From NCBI GenBank assembly GCA_046593875.1, contig JBKJQQ010000155.1:1-14976 (forward strand): DNA of 14,976 bases, written 5' to 3'. This document shows positions 6,188-14,600 of the stretch, piece after piece (position 1 is the stretch's first letter; every line of letters starts with the position of its first letter). The position numbers and the translations under genes were made by a program. Origin of the DNA: SCTD01 sp046593875 (GTDB lineage: Bacteria > Actinomycetota > Actinomycetes > Mycobacteriales > SCTD01). Below the pieces are notes generated by a model. It worked only from the letters and a program-made list of their open reading frames with translations. It had not been told where the DNA came from and made no database searches.

Positions 6188-6279
6188 GGTGTCTCCTTGG
6201 CGGGCCGAGAAGTCCTCGGCACGATGGGATTCGACGTGCGGCGCCGGACACCTGCAGGACCCGTCGTCCTGGTGCCGGA

Positions 6280-6305
6280 TGAACGCCCTAGCGGTGGGCG
6301 CCGTA
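6280..6305 (+). promoter_or_regulatory. Candidate ECF promoter P3 (DUF4394 gene)
   Basis: TGAAC at 6280-6284 and CGTA at 6302-6305 are separated by 17 bases, exactly as in P1 and P2. The predicted transcription start near 6312 leaves a leader of about 48 bases before ATG 6360. No matching element is found on the opposite strand for the divergent cupredoxin operon. Confidence 0.62.
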
Positions 6306-6359
6306 AGCACCCCCGACGTGCCCTGTCTCCGCACCCCCCCTTCTCCGAGGAGCCCTTCC

Positions 6360-8936
6360 ATGCTCAGCACCCGCAGATCGATCTCCGCGCTCGCCGCGCT
6401 GAGCGTCGTCGCTGCCGGAACGGTGGCCCTGACCACCTCACCGGCCAGCGCCGCCGACCACTTCCCCTTGGCGTACGGCCTCACCGCCGACGACCGCATC
6501 GTGTCCTTTCTCGTCGAGCAGCCCGGCGCGGCCCCCCGCTCCTCGGTCGCCATCGGCAAGGCTGCCCTCGGCGAGGACGTCGTCGGGCTCGACATCCGCC
6601 CGGTGACGGGCGAGGTCTACGTCCTCATCGACGGTGCGGCCGGCGGCGACCGGCTGGCCGTCGTCGACCCGGTCACCGGCGCGCTCAGCAAGTCGGTGCC
6701 GCTGTCGACGCAGCTTGCCGGGGCCTCCTTCGGCGTGGACTTCAACCCGGCCGTCGACCGCCTGCGCATCGTCAGCGACACCGAGCAGAACCTCCGGGTG
6801 AACGTCGACACCGGCGCCGTCCTCGTCGACAAGCCGCTGGTCTACAAGGCCGGCGACGTCGGCGCGGGGACCAACCCGGCCGTGACGTCCGTCGCGTACG
6901 AGAACAACATCCCGGGCGGCCTGACCACCGCGACGCCCGTGACCGAGCTCTACGGCATCGACGTCCAGCGCGACAGCATGATCGAGATCGACCCGCCGAA
7001 CGACGGCGTCCTGTCGACGGTCGGCTCCGGCCTGGGCGTCGGCGACGTGACCGCCGTCAGCGGCTTCGACATCGCGGGCAGCGACCTTGGCAGCCCCAAG
7101 GGCTACGCCGTGCTGACCGTCGCCGGCGTGGACGCGCTCTACACGGTGAACACCGACACCGGTACCGCCGCCAAGGCCGGCGACTTCCCGGCCGCCACCA
7201 CCGTCGAGGACCTCACGATCGCCGACCCGCGCTTCGTCATCGACGCCGCGGCGTCCGGGACCGAAGGTGGACCCGTCACCGTCGACGTCCGCCGGATGGG
7301 CGACCTGCGCTTCGCCGGTGCCGTCAGCTTCCGCACCGTGGACGGCGTGGCCGTCGCCGGTAGCGACTTCACCGCTGCCACCGGCACCCTGAGCTTCGCC
7401 GCCGGTGAGACCGTCAAGCGGATCACGCTGCAGACCGCCGAGGACAGCGCGGCGGAGGGCCCCGAGGCCTTCACGGTCGTCCTGTCCGCGCCGACGGGCC
7501 AGAACTCCACCCTCGGCCGCTCCACCTCCACCGTCACCGTCGTCGACAACGAGGACGGCCGGGCCTACGGCCTCACGACCGGCAACCAGCTCGTCACCTT
7601 CTCGGTCAACACCCCGGGCACCGTCTCGGCGCGCACCGCCGTGACCGGCCTGCAGGCGAACGAGGACCTCGTGGGCATCGACGTCCGCCCGGCCACGAGC
7701 GAGCTCTACGCGATCGGCAGCACGAGCCGCGTCTACCGGATCAACCCGGCGAACGGTGCCGCCACGGCCGTCGCCAGCACCCCGTTCACCCCCGCGCTGT
7801 CCGGCACGTCCTTCGGCGTGGACTTCAACCCGGTCGTGGACCGCATCCGCGTCGTGAGCAACGACGGCCAGAACCTGCGCCTGCACCCGGACACCGGTCA
7901 GGTCGCGTTCGTGGACCGCACGCTGGCCTACGCGGCCGGCGACCCGGGCACCGGCACCCCGCCCCGCGTCGGAGCGGCTGCCTACAGCAACAACGGCCCG
8001 GGTGCGACGAGCACCGAGCTGTACGAGATCGAGGTCGCCCGTGACGCCCTGGTCACCCAGACGCCGCCCAACGACGGCACCCTGGTCACCGACGGCCCGC
8101 TCGGCGTGACGATCTCCGACACGGCCACCGTGGGCCTGGACATCGCCTCCGCGGGGGGTGCGGCCTTCGCCGTGTTCACCGCGGACGGCACGACCGCCCC
8201 CTCGCTGTACCGGGTGAACCTCGACACCGGCCGGGCCAGCGTCGTCGGCCTGCTCGGCGACGCCACCGTCGAGGACCTCAGCGTCGTCGCCATCTCCCAG
8301 ATCGTCGCTCCGGCGCCGACCGCCTCGGCGACGCCGACGGCGACGATGAGCCCGCGCCCGAGCCCGTCCGGTGTGCAGCAGACGCCGTGCACCACGCCGG
8401 CCAGCATCACGCTGGACCGCAGCACCATCATCGCGACGGGTTCCGCGCAGATCACCGTGCGGGCCACCGCGAACAGCATCGTCGATGTGTTCGCGTACAG
8501 CCGCCCGTCGACGACCTACCGCGTCGTGCGGTCGGCCGAGCTCGGTGCGGACGGAGTTGCCGTCGACCGGATCGTGCCGCCGACCAACACCCGCCTCTAC
8601 GCTCAGCAGCGCGGCTGCAACGCCTCGCCGAGCATCGTGCTCAACGTCCGGACCCAGATCAGCCTGAACGTGGTCCGCAACGGCGTGCGCAACTACACCT
8701 TCAGCGGCCGGCTCCTGCCGGCCCGCCCGGGTGGCCTGATCGCGTCGCTCTACCGCGTCACCAGTGACGGTCGCCAGATCCTGGCCGCCCAGACGCGGGC
8801 GTCCGCCACGACGGGTCAGTACACGATCGTGCGGCAGTTCACCGGCGACGGCCGCTTCGGCTTCGTCGTCCGCACCGGTCAGGACCTGCAGAACGCTCCG
8901 GGAAGCTCCAACGTCCGCAGCCTGCTCGTCTTCTAG
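6360..8936 (+). CDS. Large secreted DUF4394 / Calx-beta / DUF4394 protein
   Basis: This encodes an 858-residue exported protein. The signal peptide is MLSTRRSISALAALSVVAAG onward, with cleavage near SPASAA (about 32). Domains in order: a first DUF4394 domain (about 36-288), a Calx-beta-like domain (about 291-398, with TEGGPVTVDVRR, AGSDFTAATGTLSFAAGET and VVDNED), a second DUF4394 domain (about 401-646), a Pro/Thr/Ser linker (647-675) and two beta-rich units to the end (676-858). The two DUF4394 copies share near-identical blocks such as SFGVDFNP at 123-130 and 484-491 and DRLRIVS/DRIRVVS just after each. DUF4394 reads as a propeller-like surface repeat of unknown function; Calx-beta domains often bind calcium. 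Cys677 and Cys753 may pair. There is no membrane anchor or LPxTG motif. GAGGAG 7 bases upstream fixes ATG 6360, and the DUF4394 assignment is by motif memory. Confidence 0.9.
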   Translation: MLSTRRSISALAALSVVAAGTVALTTSPASAADHFPLAYGLTADDRIVSFLVEQPGAAPRSSVAIGKAALGEDVVGLDIRPVTGEVYVLIDGAAGGDRLAVVDPVTGALSKSVPLSTQLAGASFGVDFNPAVDRLRIVSDTEQNLRVNVDTGAVLVDKPLVYKAGDVGAGTNPAVTSVAYENNIPGGLTTATPVTELYGIDVQRDSMIEIDPPNDGVLSTVGSGLGVGDVTAVSGFDIAGSDLGSPKGYAVLTVAGVDALYTVNTDTGTAAKAGDFPAATTVEDLTIADPRFVIDAAASGTEGGPVTVDVRRMGDLRFAGAVSFRTVDGVAVAGSDFTAATGTLSFAAGETVKRITLQTAEDSAAEGPEAFTVVLSAPTGQNSTLGRSTSTVTVVDNEDGRAYGLTTGNQLVTFSVNTPGTVSARTAVTGLQANEDLVGIDVRPATSELYAIGSTSRVYRINPANGAATAVASTPFTPALSGTSFGVDFNPVVDRIRVVSNDGQNLRLHPDTGQVAFVDRTLAYAAGDPGTGTPPRVGAAAYSNNGPGATSTELYEIEVARDALVTQTPPNDGTLVTDGPLGVTISDTATVGLDIASAGGAAFAVFTADGTTAPSLYRVNLDTGRASVVGLLGDATVEDLSVVAISQIVAPAPTASATPTATMSPRPSPSGVQQTPCTTPASITLDRSTIIATGSAQITVRATANSIVDVFAYSRPSTTYRVVRSAELGADGVAVDRIVPPTNTRLYAQQRGCNASPSIVLNVRTQISLNVVRNGVRNYTFSGRLLPARPGGLIASLYRVTSDGRQILAAQTRASATTGQYTIVRQFTGDGRFGFVVRTGQDLQNAPGSSNVRSLLVF

Positions 8937-8950
8937 TCCCAGCACCTCCT

Positions 8951-8986
8951 CCTGAGGGCGGTTCGCTTCGGCGGGCCGCCCTCAGG
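8951..8986 (+). terminator. Terminator after the DUF4394 gene
   Basis: CCTGAGGGCGG (8951-8961) and CCGCCCTCAGG (8976-8986) form a perfect 11-base GC-rich stem with a 14-base loop, starting 15 bases after the TAG of the DUF4394 gene. No T-run follows. It separates the envelope block from the nitrogen block. Confidence 0.75.
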
Positions 8987-8999
8987 CGCGTCCGGCGCC

Positions 9000-9015
9000 G
9001 TAACGTGACGGCAAC
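9000..9015 (+). promoter_or_regulatory. Candidate GlnR box upstream of glnA2-like gene
   Basis: GTAAC (9000-9004), six bases, then GCAAC (9011-9015) fits the GTnAC-n6-GnAAC half of the GlnR operator described in streptomycetes and mycobacteria. It lies 60 bases upstream of the TTG start, and a CACACT (9026-9031) that could serve as a -10 follows ten bases later. Only one box pair is present, so affinity may be modest. Confidence 0.45.
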
Positions 9016-9074
9016 GACCGCCGGGCACACTGGCGGCGGGATCTGCCCGTGACGGACGCAGGGAGTGCGGAGCC

Positions 9075-10418
9075 TTGGACAAGCAGCAGGAGTTCGTGCT
9101 TCGCACGCTCGAGGAGCGCGACATCCGCTTCGTCCGGCTGTGGTTCACCGATGTGCTCGGCACGTTGAAGTCGGTGGCCATCGCGCCGGCTGAGCTCGAG
9201 GGCGCCTTCAACGAGGGGATCGGCTTCGACGGCTCGGCGATCGAGGGCTTCACCCGGGTGCAGGAGAGCGACATGCTCGCCAAGCCCGACCCGGCGACGT
9301 TCCAGGTGCTGCCCTGGCGCGACACCGACGACGGTCCGGGCACGGCGCGGATGTTCTGCGACATCACGATGCCCGACGGCACGCCGTCCTGGGCCGACCC
9401 GCGGCACGTCCTGCGCCGTGCGCTGGGCAAGGCGGCCGACGCCGGCTTCACCTTCTACACCCACCCCGAGATCGAGTTCTTCCTGCTCAAGGGCCAGCCC
9501 GGGCCGGGGGAGAAGCCGGTGCCCGTCGACGCCGCCGGCTACTTCGACCTGACCCCGCACGGCGTCAGCCAGGACTTCCGTCGCGACGCCATCACGATGC
9601 TCGAGCGCATGGGCATCTCGGTGGAGTTCAGCCACCACGAGGTCGCGCCCGGCCAGCAGGAGATCGACCTGCGCTACGCCGATGCGCTGTCCACGGCCGA
9701 CAACATCCTCACGACGCGGCACGTCATCAAGGAGGTCGCCCTCAGCCAGGGCGTCTACGCGACCTTCATGCCCAAGCCCTTCAGCGACCAGCCGGGCAGC
9801 GGCATGCACACGCACCTGTCGCTGTTCGAGGGCGACCAGAACGCCTTCTACGACCCGAGCGATCCGCTGCACCTGAGCAAGGTGGCCAAGCACTTCATCG
9901 CCGGTCTGCTCAAGCACGCCCCCGAGATCACCGCCGTGACCAACCAGTGGGTCAACTCCTACAAGCGGCTGGTCTTCGGCGGGGAGGCGCCGCCGTACGT
10001 CTGCTGGGGGAGCAACAACCGCAGCGCGATGGTGCGCGTCCCGATGTACAAGCCGAAGAAGAGCGGTTCGACCCGCATCGAGGTCCGCTCCCCGGACAGC
10101 GCCACCAACCCCTACCTCTGCTTCGCGGTGCTGCTGGCCGCCGGCCTCAAGGGCGTCGAGGAGGGGTACGAGCTCCCGCCTGGTGCGGAGGACGACGTCT
10201 GGACGCTGACCGACCAGGAGCGGCGTGCGCTCGGGATCGCCCCACTGCCAGGCAGTCTCGCGGAGGCGATCTCCGTCATGGAGTCCAGCGAGCTGGTCGC
10301 CGAGACGCTGGGCGAGCACGTCTTCGACTTCTTCCTGCGCAACAAACGGGCCGAGTGGAACGCCTACCGCGCCGAGGTCACGCCGTTCGAGCTCGGCCGC
10401 TACCTTCCGATCCTGTGA
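9075..10418 (+). CDS. glnA: GlnA2-like type I glutamine synthetase
   Basis: This encodes a complete 447-residue type I glutamine synthetase family enzyme, cytoplasmic and normally dodecameric. Motifs in order: FDGSA (51-55), PEIEFF with Glu132/Glu134 (131-136), HHEVAPGQQEID (187-198), GSGMHTHLSLF with His247, NRSAMVRVP (315-323) and RIEVRSPDSATNPY (334-347). At the place of the adenylylation loop, where GlnE-controlled enzymes have NLYDLP, this protein has DDVWTLT with Trp376, as in mycobacterial GlnA2, so it should not be adenylylated there. The start is TTG 9075, with GGGAG 9 bases upstream. The stop overlaps the amidotransferase start (GTGA). Some actinobacterial GlnA2/GlnA3 proteins are gamma-glutamylpolyamine synthetases, so the true amine substrate is uncertain. 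It is a close paralogue of the fragment at 1-162. Confidence 0.95.
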   Translation: MDKQQEFVLRTLEERDIRFVRLWFTDVLGTLKSVAIAPAELEGAFNEGIGFDGSAIEGFTRVQESDMLAKPDPATFQVLPWRDTDDGPGTARMFCDITMPDGTPSWADPRHVLRRALGKAADAGFTFYTHPEIEFFLLKGQPGPGEKPVPVDAAGYFDLTPHGVSQDFRRDAITMLERMGISVEFSHHEVAPGQQEIDLRYADALSTADNILTTRHVIKEVALSQGVYATFMPKPFSDQPGSGMHTHLSLFEGDQNAFYDPSDPLHLSKVAKHFIAGLLKHAPEITAVTNQWVNSYKRLVFGGEAPPYVCWGSNNRSAMVRVPMYKPKKSGSTRIEVRSPDSATNPYLCFAVLLAAGLKGVEEGYELPPGAEDDVWTLTDQERRALGIAPLPGSLAEAISVMESSELVAETLGEHVFDFFLRNKRAEWNAYRAEVTPFELGRYLPIL

Positions 10419-11161
10419 CCCGTGCGCTCGTCGTCACGCACTCGCCCAACGAGGGTGTGGGCAACGTCGGCACCTGGCTGGAGGCGGCAGGCGTCGAGCT
10501 CGACGTCGTGGAGCCGTGGAACGGCGACGAGGTGCCCGCGGACCCCACCGCCTACGACGCCGTCCTGGTGATGGGTGGCCCCCAGCAGGCGTTCGACGAC
10601 GACTCGGCGCCGTGGCTGTGGGCCACGAAGGAGCTCCTGCGCAGAGCGGTCGCAGAACGCGTGCCGACGCTGGGCGTGTGCCTGGGCGCGCAGCTGCTGG
10701 CCGAGGCCACGGGCGGCCGCGTGGTGAAGGGCGAGGAGGGCATCGAGGCGGGCGCGCGACTGGTCGCCAAGCGCGACGCCGCGTGGGACGACGAGCTGTT
10801 CGCCGACGTGCCGTTCACCCCGACGGTCGTGCAGTGGCACGAGGACGCGATCGTCGACCTGCCGCCCGGTGCGGTCCACCTGGCCAGCAGCTCGCGCTAC
10901 GTGAACCAGGCGTTCCGCATCGGCGATCGGGCGTGGGGCCTGCAGTTCCACATCGAGACGCCGCCGGAGATGATCCGGTTCTGGGGAGCGGAGTACGGCA
11001 GCGCGGTCGAGGAGCTGGGGCTCGATCCGGTCGCGCTGGCCGAGCGGGCGGTCGAGGAGCTCGAGGAGGTCGAGCTGTGCTGGCGTCCGGTGGTCGAGCG
11101 CTTTGCCGCGCTGGCCGGTGGGCGCGGGCGGGTGGTCCTGCCGCTCGTCGATGCGGAGTGA
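10415..11161 (+). CDS. Class I glutamine amidotransferase-like hydrolase
   Basis: This encodes a 248-residue stand-alone class I glutamine amidotransferase domain. The catalytic triad is visible: Cys89 in the nucleophile elbow LGVCLGAQLLA, then His179 and Glu181 in WGLQFHIETP. An oxyanion-type VMGGPQQAF stretch lies at 52-60. The start is GTG 10415, whose last two bases and the following A form the synthetase stop, so the genes are translationally coupled. The C-terminal third (about 186-240) is helical and acidic (AVEELEEVELCW). Family members release ammonia from glutamine or hydrolyse gamma-glutamyl amides. Next to a GlnA2-type ligase, a PuuD-like gamma-glutamyl-polyamine hydrolase role is conceivable, but the sequence does not show it. 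The next gene again overlaps by four bases. Confidence 0.92.
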   Translation: MTRALVVTHSPNEGVGNVGTWLEAAGVELDVVEPWNGDEVPADPTAYDAVLVMGGPQQAFDDDSAPWLWATKELLRRAVAERVPTLGVCLGAQLLAEATGGRVVKGEEGIEAGARLVAKRDAAWDDELFADVPFTPTVVQWHEDAIVDLPPGAVHLASSSRYVNQAFRIGDRAWGLQFHIETPPEMIRFWGAEYGSAVEELGLDPVALAERAVEELEEVELCWRPVVERFAALAGGRGRVVLPLVDAE

Positions 11162-11613
11162 GCGTCGTCCTGCGGCCGGTGGCGTACGACCACCCGGACG
11201 TCATCACCCTGATCGCTGCAATGGCGCACGAGCTCGACCTCCGCTACGGCGACGGCGGCCTGTCGCCCGCCACCGCTGCGGACTTCGAGTCGCCGGGCGT
11301 GCTGCTCGTGGCCGTGGTCGACGGGGGGCCGGTCGGCTGCGGGGGCCTGCGTCCGTACGGCGCGGACGCAGGGGAGGTGAAGCGCATGTACGTCGACCCG
11401 ACCGTGCGCGGCAAGGGGGTCGCCCGGGCGCTGCTGGCTGCGCTCGTCACGCACGCACGTGAGGTCGGACTGCGGCGGTTGATGCTGGAGACCGGGACCG
11501 AGCAGCCCGAGGCGGTCGGTCTCTACGAGAGCGAGGGCTGGACGCGCATTCCCGCCTTCGGCCACTACGCGCACGACCCGCGCACCCGCTGCTACGGCCT
11601 CGACCTCGCGTGA
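11158..11613 (+). CDS. GNAT family N-acetyltransferase
   Basis: This encodes a 151-residue single-domain GNAT acetyltransferase, expected to move an acetyl group from acetyl-CoA to an amine or protein lysine. Motif A is clear: VKRMYVDPTVRGKGVARALL (74-93), with RGKGVA as the pyrophosphate-binding turn. The later LMLETGTEQPEAVGLYESEGW (109-128) is the typical motif B region with its conserved Tyr (123). The N-terminus starts VVLRPVAYDHPDV, as in many GNATs. The GTG at 11158 overlaps the amidotransferase stop as GTGA, so three genes (synthetase, amidotransferase, acetyltransferase) form a coupled run. The substrate is unknown; given the neighbours, a polyamine or amino compound is a reasonable guess only. 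glnE starts 40 bases later. Confidence 0.93.
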   Translation: MSVVLRPVAYDHPDVITLIAAMAHELDLRYGDGGLSPATAADFESPGVLLVAVVDGGPVGCGGLRPYGADAGEVKRMYVDPTVRGKGVARALLAALVTHAREVGLRRLMLETGTEQPEAVGLYESEGWTRIPAFGHYAHDPRTRCYGLDLA

Positions 11614-11653
11614 CCCCCCTAGCGGTGGCCCCCCTCCCGGGGTCGGGGCGGCG

Positions 11654-14600
11654 GTGAGCGTCTTCGACCAGCGCGGGACCGGTGCGGGCCTGCTGCTGCG
11701 GCTCGGCTTCGGCGACGTCGCCGGGTCGACCGAGGCGCTGACGTCGCTCGGGCTGTGGAGCGAAGGCCGGCCGGTGGACGACGCGGCGGCGGAGGTCGTC
11801 ACGGCCGCGGCCGACACCCCTGAGCCGGACCTCGCGGTGTCGGCGCTGGCGCGGGTGGTGGCGGCCGCTGCTGACGGGCAGGTGCTGCGAGAGGCGTTGC
11901 AGCACAGCGAATTCCGAGGGCGGCTGCTGGGTGTGCTGGGGACGAGCGTCGCCCTCGGCGACCACCTCGTCGCCCACCCGGCGCACTGGCACGACCTGCG
12001 CGACGACGGCGTCCTGCACAGCCGGCCCAGCCGGCACGGGCTCCAGTCACGCATGCTCGCCGCGGTCGGCGCGCCGACCGACGAGCCGCTGCCGTGGGGG
12101 ACCGGCGGGGCCCGGGCGACGCTCACCGGGGCGCAGGCCGTGCGGGCGCTGCGGTCGACGTACCGCCGCTGCCTGCTCGCACTGGCCGCGCGGGACGTCG
12201 TCGGAGCGGTGGCGGTCGAGGACGTCGGTGGCGAGCTGGCCGATCTCGCGGGGGCGACGCTCACGGGCGCCCTGTCCGTCGCCTTGGCGACCCTCCCGGA
12301 GGATGCCGCGCCGTGCCGCCTGGCGATCATCGGGATGGGCAAGGCCGGTGGCCGCGAGCTCAACTACGTCAGTGACGTCGACGTCATCTTCCTCGCCGAG
12401 CCGCTGCCCGGGGGCGAGGACGACCCGGCCCTGCGGACCGCGACCAAGCTCGCCAGCGAGCTGATGCGCGTGTGCGCAGAGGTGGCCTGGCCGGTCGACG
12501 CGGGGCTGCGGCCGGAGGGCGGCGCCGGTCCGCTGGTGCGCACGCTGGCCAGCCACACCGCCTACTACGGCCGGTGGGCGCAGACGTGGGAGTTCCAGGC
12601 GCTGCTCAAGGCGCGGCCCATGGCCGGCGACCTCGACCTCGGTGCGGCCTACACCGCCATGACCGCCCCCCTGGTGTGGAGCGTCGGCGAGCGCAAGGGC
12701 TTCGTCGAGGACGTGCAGGCGATGCGCCGTCGGGTGGAGTCCACGCTCAAGGGCGACAAGGCCGACCGGGAGGTCAAGCTCGGCCGCGGCGGCCTACGGG
12801 ACGTGGAGTTCGCCGTGCAGCTCCTGCAGCTGGTCCACGGCCGTACCGACGAGACGATCCGCAGCGGCTCGACGCTGACCGCGCTGGAGCAGCTCGCGGC
12901 GGGCGGCTACGTCGGGCGCGAGGACGCGCGGCACCTGGCCGAGGCGTACCGCTGGCTGCGGACCGTCGAGCACCGGCTGCAGCTGCACCGGCTGAGGCGT
13001 ACGCACCTGCTGCCCGCGGCGGACGACGAGGACGGCCTGCGCCGGGTGGCGCGGGCGGCGGGCTACCGCAAGGACGTCCTCACGACCTTCAACCGGGAGC
13101 GCGCCGGCTACGGCCGGGAGGTGCGCCGGCTGCACGAGAAGCTCTTCTACCGGCCGCTGCTGTCCGCCGTCGCCCGGCTGCGCGCTGACGACGCGACGCT
13201 GACGCCGGCGGCGGCGAAGGCGCGGCTGGAGGCGCTGGGCTTCGCCGAGCCGGCCATCGCCCTGCGCCACCTGCAGGCGCTGACCGAGGGCGTGTCCCGG
13301 CGCGCGGCGATCCAGCAGACGCTGCTGCCCGCGATGCTCGGCTGGTTCGCCGACGCGGCAGACCCGGACGCCGGGCTGCACGCCTTCCGGCAGGTGTCCG
13401 ACGCGCTGGGCTCGACGCCCTGGTACCTCCGGCTGCTGCGCGACGAGGGGAGGGCCGCCGAGCGGCTGGCTCTTCTCCTGGCGAGCAGCCGGCTGGTCAG
13501 CGACCTGCTCGGCCGCGCGCCGGAGGCGGTACGGCTGCTGGCCGATGACGCCGAGCTCCAGCCCCGACCTCGGGCCGCGTTGGAGACCGCCTTCGTCGCG
13601 ACGGTGCGCCGCCGGCAGGACTGGGAGGGTGCGGTCGCCGCGGCCCGCGGTCTGCGCCGCGAGGAGCTCCTGCGGGTGGCCTGCGCCGACCTGCTCGGGC
13701 TGGTCGACCAGGAGCAGGTCGGCCGGGCGTTGTCCGACGTCGCCGCCGCTGTCCTCGCTGCTGCCCTGGCGACGGCCACTCGCAAGGTCGAGGCGGAGCG
13801 GCGGGCGCCTTTGCCGATGCGCTTCGCGGTCATCGCGATGGGCCGGCTCGGCGGTCAGGAGCAGGGGTACGGCAGCGATGCCGACGTGCTGTTCGTGCAC
13901 GACCCGCACCCCGGCGCGGTCGACGCCGAGGCTGTCGCGCACGACGTCGCGCACGAGATGCGCCGCCTGCTCGCCCTTCCCGCCCCCGATCCGCCCCTCA
14001 CCGTCGACGCGGACCTGCGCCCCGAGGGACGGCAGGGGCCGTTGTCACGGAGCCTCGCCTCGTACGCCGCCTACTACGCGCGCTGGGCGCACGTGTGGGA
14101 GAGCCAGGCGCTGCTGCGGGCGGCGCACGTCGCAGGGGACGCCGGCCTGGCGGCGGAGTTCCTCGAAGCGGTGGCGCCGCTCCGCTACCCGGCCGGCGGG
14201 CTCAGCGTTGAGCAGGTCCGGGAGATCCGACGCATCAAGGCGCGCATGGAGACCGAGCGGATGCCGCGCGGCGTCGACCCGAAGCTGGCGCTGAAGATGG
14301 GGCCCGGTGGGCTGGCCGACGTCGAGTGGGTGGTGCAGCTGCTCCAGCTCCAGCACGCTCATGAGGTGCCGTCTCTGCGCACGCCGAGCACCCTGCCGGC
14401 GCTGCGTGCCGCCGTCGAGGCGGGGCTCTTGGACTCGGCCGACGGCGAGGTGCTGGAGACCGCGTGGTCGTTGGTCGCGCACGTCCGCAACGCCCTGGTG
14501 CTCGTCCGGGGCAAGCCGGCCGAGGGTCTGCCCTCCAGCGGCCGCGACCTCGACGGGGTCGCCCGAGCGCTCGGCTATCCCGCGGACGCGTCGGGTGCCT

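Noticed and set aside
6188..6279. TGAAC/CGTA-type promoter for the two-cupredoxin operon on the minus strand.
   Set aside because: I looked for the reverse complement (TACG-N17-GTTCA) and found none; even GTTC is absent in the divergent gap.
5120..7363. A 747-residue plus-strand open frame.
   Set aside because: It is antisense to both cupredoxin genes and out of frame with the DUF4394 gene, is rich in Arg/Gly, and has no motifs or ribosome binding site. It is a GC-driven shadow frame.
6438..8945. An 835-residue minus-strand open frame opposite the DUF4394 gene.
   Set aside because: Its composition (Asp/Gly/Arg/Val-rich, no domain) is that of an antisense shadow; the plus strand has a signal peptide, a Shine-Dalgarno and recognisable domains.
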